A DNA stretch of 13,810 nucleotides from contig JABYQS010000760.1 in NCBI GenBank assembly GCA_022592435.1, positions 1 through 13,810 on the forward strand. Direction: 5' to 3'. Shown piece after piece: positions 9,204 to 13,810 of the stretch. Origin of the DNA: Cerioporus squamosus (taxonomy: Eukaryota; Basidiomycota; Agaricomycetes; Polyporales; Polyporaceae). How positions within the stretch are numbered: position 1 is the first letter of the stretch; every line of letters starts with the position of its first letter. Below the pieces are notes generated by a model. It saw only the letters and a program-made list of their open reading frames with translations, did no database searches and was not told the DNA's origin. Both the position numbers and the translations under genes were made by a program.

Positions 9204-9768
9204 GCGGCATTCGTGCCCATGGCCTACCTTGATCTCGTCCCTGCATCTACGTATCCGCACCCGTTTCCATGTCGCTTGCTCAAGAATGTACTGTAATATC
9301 CCCATCCCCGCTCAACGATGTATTCCGATCGCATCTGCTAGTAGTGTATCATCTGTATATCATCCGCCCGAATCTTGTGACGTCTTTAATGGCTGTCCGA
9401 TATCTAAATCGCCCATGTCACTCGTGGCCAGGTCTGCCCGGAGGGGCTCTACCTTATTGCAGCGGGTTTCGAATTGCGGAGCCAATTAAAAGTCAAAGAT
9501 AAGCTGGAGCAATAGAGACTATTTGCAGCGGGTTCCGAACGGGCTCGTCGTCTTCCGCTCTCAAGCGACTGTCTCAGTCTGTAACACAGATCGAAAAGGG
9601 GCGTATCGTTTGGTAAACGGCTAGTTTCGCGAGGTCGGGTAGATTACGTTTCCGACGCGGGAAACCTTCAAGACAAGTCTCGTTTACATATTCGGTAGCG
9701 TCTGATGTATATGTATGCATGGCACTTACAGCATGTCTGTCATAATGCATGTAGTAGCATGGGTACGT
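9204..9768. other. Intergenic region between convergent gene ends
   Basis: This stretch lies between the stop of the small plus-strand gene and the stop of minus-strand TFA2, so it should hold both 3' untranslated regions and terminators. Frames here are short and show no conserved motif. It contains a 15-base imperfect direct repeat (9459 and 9525) and a 6-bp hairpin, GTTTCC at 9648-9653 pairing with GGAAAC at 9660-9665. Bases 9700-9760 are rich in alternating ATG/TAT/CAT words. No RNA gene was found. Confidence 0.5.
9459..9539 (+). repeat. Imperfect 15-base direct repeat pair
   Basis: GCAGCGGGTTTCGAA at 9459-9473 recurs as GCAGCGGGTTCCGAA at 9525-9539, differing at one base, and both copies are preceded by a TATT-like word. 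The GGTTCGAA core recalls a tRNA B box, but no tRNA fold surrounds either copy. It may be a remnant of a small repeat. Confidence 0.4.
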
Positions 9769-10822
9769 CTACTTCGCAGGAGGGACGTAGTCGCGCGACA
9801 GGTCAATCGTCCCTTTCAAGTGCGTATTCGTGATACGGATGTGCCTCTGTTTGGGCGCCGCCTTCTTACCCTTCTTCTTCGACGCCCCGCCTTTGGGTAT
9901 TGCGGCGGCGGCTGTCGTCGCCTGCAGACCTTCTGAGGCAAGGGCTTTGAGAAGGTCGACGTCGTCGGGGACTTTGAGGTCATGCCAGAGGTCATGAAAC
10001 TCTGTATATGCGTTCAGGGAGTGATAGGTCCGGACAGGGCTGGATGAACGCACCTTTCTCAACTGCCATACCACCCTGCTCCTCCGTCGGCTTCACCTCA
10101 TTCCAGAACACCATACGCATCTGACCATCCTTCAAAGTCCGTGTGACATACACCTCTCCCTCCTTCTCGAGCTCCTCGATCGCCTGTGGCGCCTCCTTCC
10201 AACTCTCCTTGAGTGTGCGCACGGACAGACCTCCACCTTTGCGTGTCTGACGCTGGATCTCGGTCAACAGTGACGCTTTATTGCGCACATTGAAGTCATG
10301 CTATGCAAGCAATCCTCTTGCATCAGCTGTGGGAGTGGTGGTCCTGAGTGGCGAGACACGTACCCGGTAGGAGTAGAGGTCGGTCTTCGGGTCATGTATG
10401 ACACGATCGTGCGCCCTAAATTTCTCCAGCAACGTCTTGTCGGTGTCGACAGGAGTGTTGGTGATGATAGCAAGGTCCTGGAGTCGCATTGGATTGCCTG
10501 TGGCCTTCAAGTGGCTCACGAGATAGACCAGCTGGGTGTTAACGTTCGTGCCCGTGCCAGTGTCAGCCGGCTGCGAATACACGATATCTGCATCGACAGG
10601 TCAGCCATGGCTGACACCGAAGGCAGACAAGTCGAGCAAGAAAGACGTGCTTGACTTGGGCCGCTTCTTCTTCTTCGAGGGGTCCCCATCGCCGGCCGCC
10701 ACTGCAGAGGAGCCTGCCTGCTGTGATTGCGTGGGGAGCGGGGGCTGGGAGTGCCACGAGGCGTAGTCCTGTCTGTGCAGCGCACTCTTGAACGCGGCGG
10801 CGTCGCGCGCAAGGCCGGACAT
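9769..10822 (-). CDS. TFA2: Transcription initiation factor IIE subunit beta
   Basis: TFIIE-beta works in the RNA polymerase II preinitiation complex in the nucleus, binding promoter DNA near the melting site and helping recruit TFIIH. Four exons read in phase: 10822-10651, 10587-10364, 10300-10054 and 10001-9769, giving 291 residues, the same length as human TFIIE-beta. Start MSGLARDAAAFK is the only good ATG. A basic patch (KKKKRPK) ends exon 1. Residues about 60-140 (TQLVYLVSHLK, VIHDPKTDLYSYRHDFNVRNK) form the first winged helix. Residues about 140-205 (LKESWKEAPQAIEELEKEGE, RTLKDGQMRMVFWNE) form the second. EFHDLWHDLKVPDDVDLLK is the helical linker, and a lysine-rich tail (SKKKGKK, ITNTHLKG) ends at TAG 9771-9769. 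Introns 10363-10301 and 10053-10002 are GT-AG; the first, 10650-10588, appears to be GC-AG. There are no frameshifts. The gene is divergent from PAN3. Confidence 0.93.
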
Positions 10823-11018
10823 GGCAACGAAGGTGGTGGTCGCTGAAAGAGACGACGAGGAGACTCAGAGCAGCGCCTCCGCTGCGCGGCCCGTCTTGTG
10901 GGCGCATATTTTGGCAGGCTTTGTGCGGGCGCCTGCTCGCTGACTGTGCTGATCAGCGTCGAGGACGGGCTCGCCATCGTCTGCGTCGACCTCCGCGTCG
11001 TCCTCCGCGTGGTCAAGC
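10823..11018. promoter_or_regulatory. Shared intergenic promoter region of divergent TFA2 and PAN3
   Basis: Only 196 bases separate the minus-strand TFA2 start (10822) from the plus-strand PAN3 start (11019), so both promoters and 5' untranslated regions must lie here or overlap the coding ends. The stretch is GC-rich with no clear TATA box, as is usual for housekeeping genes. Frames crossing it on both strands are low-complexity Arg/Ser/Ala-rich shadows. The promoter role is inferred from layout alone. Confidence 0.55.
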
Positions 11019-13810
11019 ATGGCCCACGGCGACATGTCCTTCTTTGCCCGCCCTTCCTCGTCCGCCGTCAAGATTTCCGCGCCGCCTTCAGATGAGCCCC
11101 CGAGCCCCAAGCCGTCCAAGAAGGGTCCGTCCACATACTCCGCGCACCGTCTGATCCGTCTCATGGTCCTTTCTAGACACCCCGCAACGACAGTGTAGGA
11201 ATATTCTCATCTATGGGTGCGTTTTGAAGTGCATACGTCCGGGCTGCCTCCTGACATCGCGTAGATCGTGTAAGTTTCAGGACAAGGGCTGTATCTACTA
11301 CCATCCTCCGGTGCGTATGATCCCGGTTGTGGAACGGCCCATTCACTGACGCATCATACAGCGGGACGAGTCGCTGTATGCGTACGTCTGAGCCGAACTC
11401 TCCTCTTGTTCCACATCTAAGCTACGCACAGTCCGCCGGATTCTCCTACCCCGGGCGCCGCGCTTCCCGCACAAGCAGTGAACGCACCTGTATTTGTTCC
11501 CAAGGGCCATCCTGGAAGCCCGACTCCTTCTGCCGCTGTGCCGGCTTCAATCCAGCAGCAAGCATCTGTATCATCGTACGTCTCCCAGCCTTAAGACCGG
11601 CAAATTCTCGGAATGGCGACTTGCAATACCCGCTTCAGTGGGTTACAACATTAGTCATGCCCTCCGTGGAGCGACGAGCTTGACTTCAAGCTTGCGAGTG
11701 GTTCCCCGGCGCCTGCGAGACACGCGTAGCGTATTGTCTTCGCGGCTTGGCTCGTTACGGCGCAGCTGAGGGCGTGGCTCCGTGGCCTGACGATTTCGAT
11801 CTGGCACTCGCATGCCATTCAACCATCTTCTTTGAGCTTCTGCCTGCGGTCCCGGTATCATGCGTCAAATGTGGTTATGGCATGCTGACTACGCCTATCA
11901 GTGACTCTTCATCCGAACCTTCTTCTGCTTCTCTTCCTCCCTCGGAGCAATCTAGCTTCCAGGAGGCACACGACGATCAGCCCGACCAGTACGATCCTTT
12001 CAACCCTTACTCCTATCCCGATCCGTATGCAGGTCATAACGGCCAATCATCTGAGGATGATGGGCAGGCGGTGAATATCATGCATGTTACCTCTTTCTTA
12101 CACGTCTCACGACGTATCTGTAGCCTGTTGTTAATCCCTACGACCTGCCGCCGGACCAGATGATGGGCTATGACAACGCCGGAATGGACCCATACTACCC
12201 GACACCGATGACATACACGCGACAACCGGTACATAGTCACCTTCATCCATCCTCTCGCCATTGACCCCGGCACGCAGCTGAACTACCATCTGTACACTCT
12301 TCCTCGGCCCGAGGCACTGGCCCACAAGTACTTCATCTCGGACGACATACGAGAAGAACTGCAGAAGCGCTCCGAGACCGTCCACACGACTGCGCCTGCC
12401 GGCCTTGGCCTTCCTGATGAGCTTCAAGGCTACCACACGCTCGTCCCTTTAGAGCCTGTCGGTGGCGAGCGACGCAAGTTTGGTAATTGGTACTCAATGG
12501 TATACCGTGCAACGAGCTCGAACGACGGCTCTACCTATGTTTTGCGTCGAATCGAGAGTAGGTATTATTCTATGCTGGATCGCATATTCTCGCTCACGCA
12601 CCATCAGACTTCCGCCTGATGCAACAATCGGCGTTCTCCAACATAGAGACATGGTCACGTCTCCGGCACCCGAACGTCATCTCTGTCCACGAGGCGTTCA
12701 CTACCAGGGCATTCAACGACTCATGTGCGTGTCACCTTGACATGATTTGTGCAACCCGCCTCAATCTGTTCCGGCAGCGCTCGTCGTAGTCTATGATGAC
12801 CACCCGAATGCGCAGACACTCTACGAGGCGCACATAAAGCCCAAGCCCCCTCAGTTCCAGAACGGACGACTGCAGGCACAGTCGAATCGCATCACGGAAA
12901 GGACCATCTGGTCCTACGTCATCCAGATTGCGAACGCTATCAAGGCTGTCCACGACGCTGGGCTTGCGGTGCGTCTCATCGATCCCACCAAGATTCTCGT
13001 CACGGGCAAGAATAGGTACATCTATGGTTCGCCGCGCATCTACATACTTTTTGATATCATAATGGCTAGGGTTCGAATCGGATCGTGCGGTGTCGTCGAC
13101 GTCCTTACGCATGACGCGCATACGGATATCACCTTTTTGCAGCAGGACGACCTCACGATGTTCGGCGCTCTGATCTTCATGTTGTGCTGCAACAACCTTG
13201 CGGCGATGAACAATATGCAGAAAGCCATCGACCACCTCGGCCGGAACTACTCAGCAGACCTCAAGAGCGTCGCGCTGTTCCTCGTCTCGAAGTCCGGTCC
13301 GCACAAGGTATGTTAAACATTGTAGATTCTTGCCGCATATTGTACTCATGATCGATCATGGCGTGACCAGAACATCGGGCAGCTCTTCGACATGATCGGC
13401 AGTCGCCTTCTCACTGAGTTGGACGAAACGCAGAAGTGAGTCGCGAGGGCCTCCAATGCACGACGATCATAAGTTGACGCCATGGTCTGCTGCAGCGCCG
13501 TCGACCGTCTAGAAGGCGAGCTCATGACCGAGCTCGAGAATGCGCGCCTCGTCCGCCTCTTGTGCAAGTTCGGTTTCATCAACGAGCGTCCTGAGTAAGT
13601 TCCTCGTTCTTTGTATCTGTCCTCTGGTCTGTCTGACTTCTGACCAAGGCAAACCACGAGACACGCTGGTCGGAGACCGGCGAACGGTACATCGTCAAGC
13701 TCTTCCGGGATACGTCTTCCACCAGGTCGACGAGATGGGCCGCCAGTCGTGAACCTTACGCCACGTTCTAGCCTGCCTCAACAAGCTCATGCAGGCACTG
13801 ATGAACGTAT
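11019..13810 (+). CDS. PAN3: PAN2-PAN3 deadenylation complex subunit PAN3 (runs off window)
   Basis: PAN3 recruits the PAN2 nuclease to poly(A)-binding protein to trim mRNA tails in the cytoplasm. Start MAHGDMSFFARPSSSAVK (ATG 11019; ATG 11034 is also possible). A CCCH zinc finger, C-x8-C-x6-C-x3-H (QCRNILIYGSC, KGCIYYH), is split by an intron. NAPVFVPKG near 11480-11506 is a PAM2-like PABP-binding motif. The pseudokinase domain runs from LNYHLYT (12278) through GYHTLVPLEP, MVYRATSS, YVLRRIE (Arg at the usual Lys) and DAGLAVRLIDPTKILV to SCGVVDVL, lacking HRD and DFG. A coiled coil (NAVDRLEGELMTELENARLV) and the C-terminal knob follow. Introns: 11125-11176, 11217-11264, 11311-11361, 11376-11431, 12071-12123, 12229-12277, 12558-12607, 12725-12777, 13016-13069, 13308-13370, 13436-13495, 13595-13648. 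Exons between 11576 and 11901 are unresolved. The last exon has about five single-base indels in otherwise conserved protein. The stop is not in the window. Confidence 0.9.

Noticed and set aside
9457..9545. tRNA gene suggested by GGTTCGAA-like B-box words
   Set aside because: No acceptor, anticodon or matching T-arm stems can be formed around either copy.
10516..11016. 166-codon minus-strand frame across the TFA2 start and promoter
   Set aside because: It overlaps the real TFA2 exons in another frame, is Arg/Ser/Thr/Pro low complexity and has no conserved segment.
12732..13235. 167-codon minus-strand frame
   Set aside because: It is antisense to the clearly conserved PAN3 pseudokinase exons.
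12278..13594. Active protein kinase reading of the PAN3 domain
   Set aside because: The domain lacks HRD and DFG motifs and the usual VAIK lysine is Arg; the sequence matches the known PAN3 pseudokinase.
1..13810. CRISPR array, integron, phage or other prokaryotic system
   Set aside because: No regularly spaced repeats or prokaryotic operons are present; introns and gene content are fungal nuclear.

Overview
The window looks like nuclear DNA from a filamentous basidiomycete, most likely an Agaricomycete. The evidence is dense genes on both strands, many introns of about 48-63 bp with GT..AG ends and CTAAC/CTAAT-type branch sites, strong G/C preference at third codon positions, and proteins that read like basidiomycete CRM1, TFIIE-beta and PAN3. 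No database could be searched, so the assignments rest on reading the translations.

Layout, left to right. (1) 1-4293: the inside and right part of a Helitron rolling-circle transposon. A 1,239-codon frame carries the HUH/Y2 Rep nuclease and a Pif1-type helicase. The preceding 570 bases encode more of the same protein but are broken by several frameshifts, so the element cannot make a full Rep-helicase as written. (2) 4294-5843: about 1.5 kb with plus-strand frames and one intron-like signature but nothing I recognise. (3) 5917-8392: the C-terminal 55-60% of exportin-1 (CRM1/XPO1). At least ten introns remain in place, but there is an in-frame stop, at least five frameshifts and changes at key residues. 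This is a truncated, intron-bearing pseudogene copied at the DNA level. (4) 8662-9203: a small unrecognised five-exon gene with one reading-frame break. (5) 9769-10822, minus strand: an intact four-exon gene for TFIIE subunit beta (TFA2), with one apparent GC-AG intron. (6) 11019-13810, plus strand: PAN3, the regulatory subunit of the PAN2-PAN3 deadenylase, starting 196 bp from the TFA2 start and running off the window.

TFA2 and PAN3 form a divergent housekeeping pair that probably shares a promoter. The left part, a broken Helitron beside a truncated host gene, is a rearranged or transposon-affected zone. Single-base indels are clustered: the first 570 bases, the CRM1 fragment, the small gene and the last 165 bases carry them, while the 3.7 kb Helitron frame and TFA2 carry none. 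In CRM1 they come with damaging substitutions, which suggests real decay. In the last PAN3 exon the protein is otherwise well conserved, which suggests sequence error near the end of the piece.
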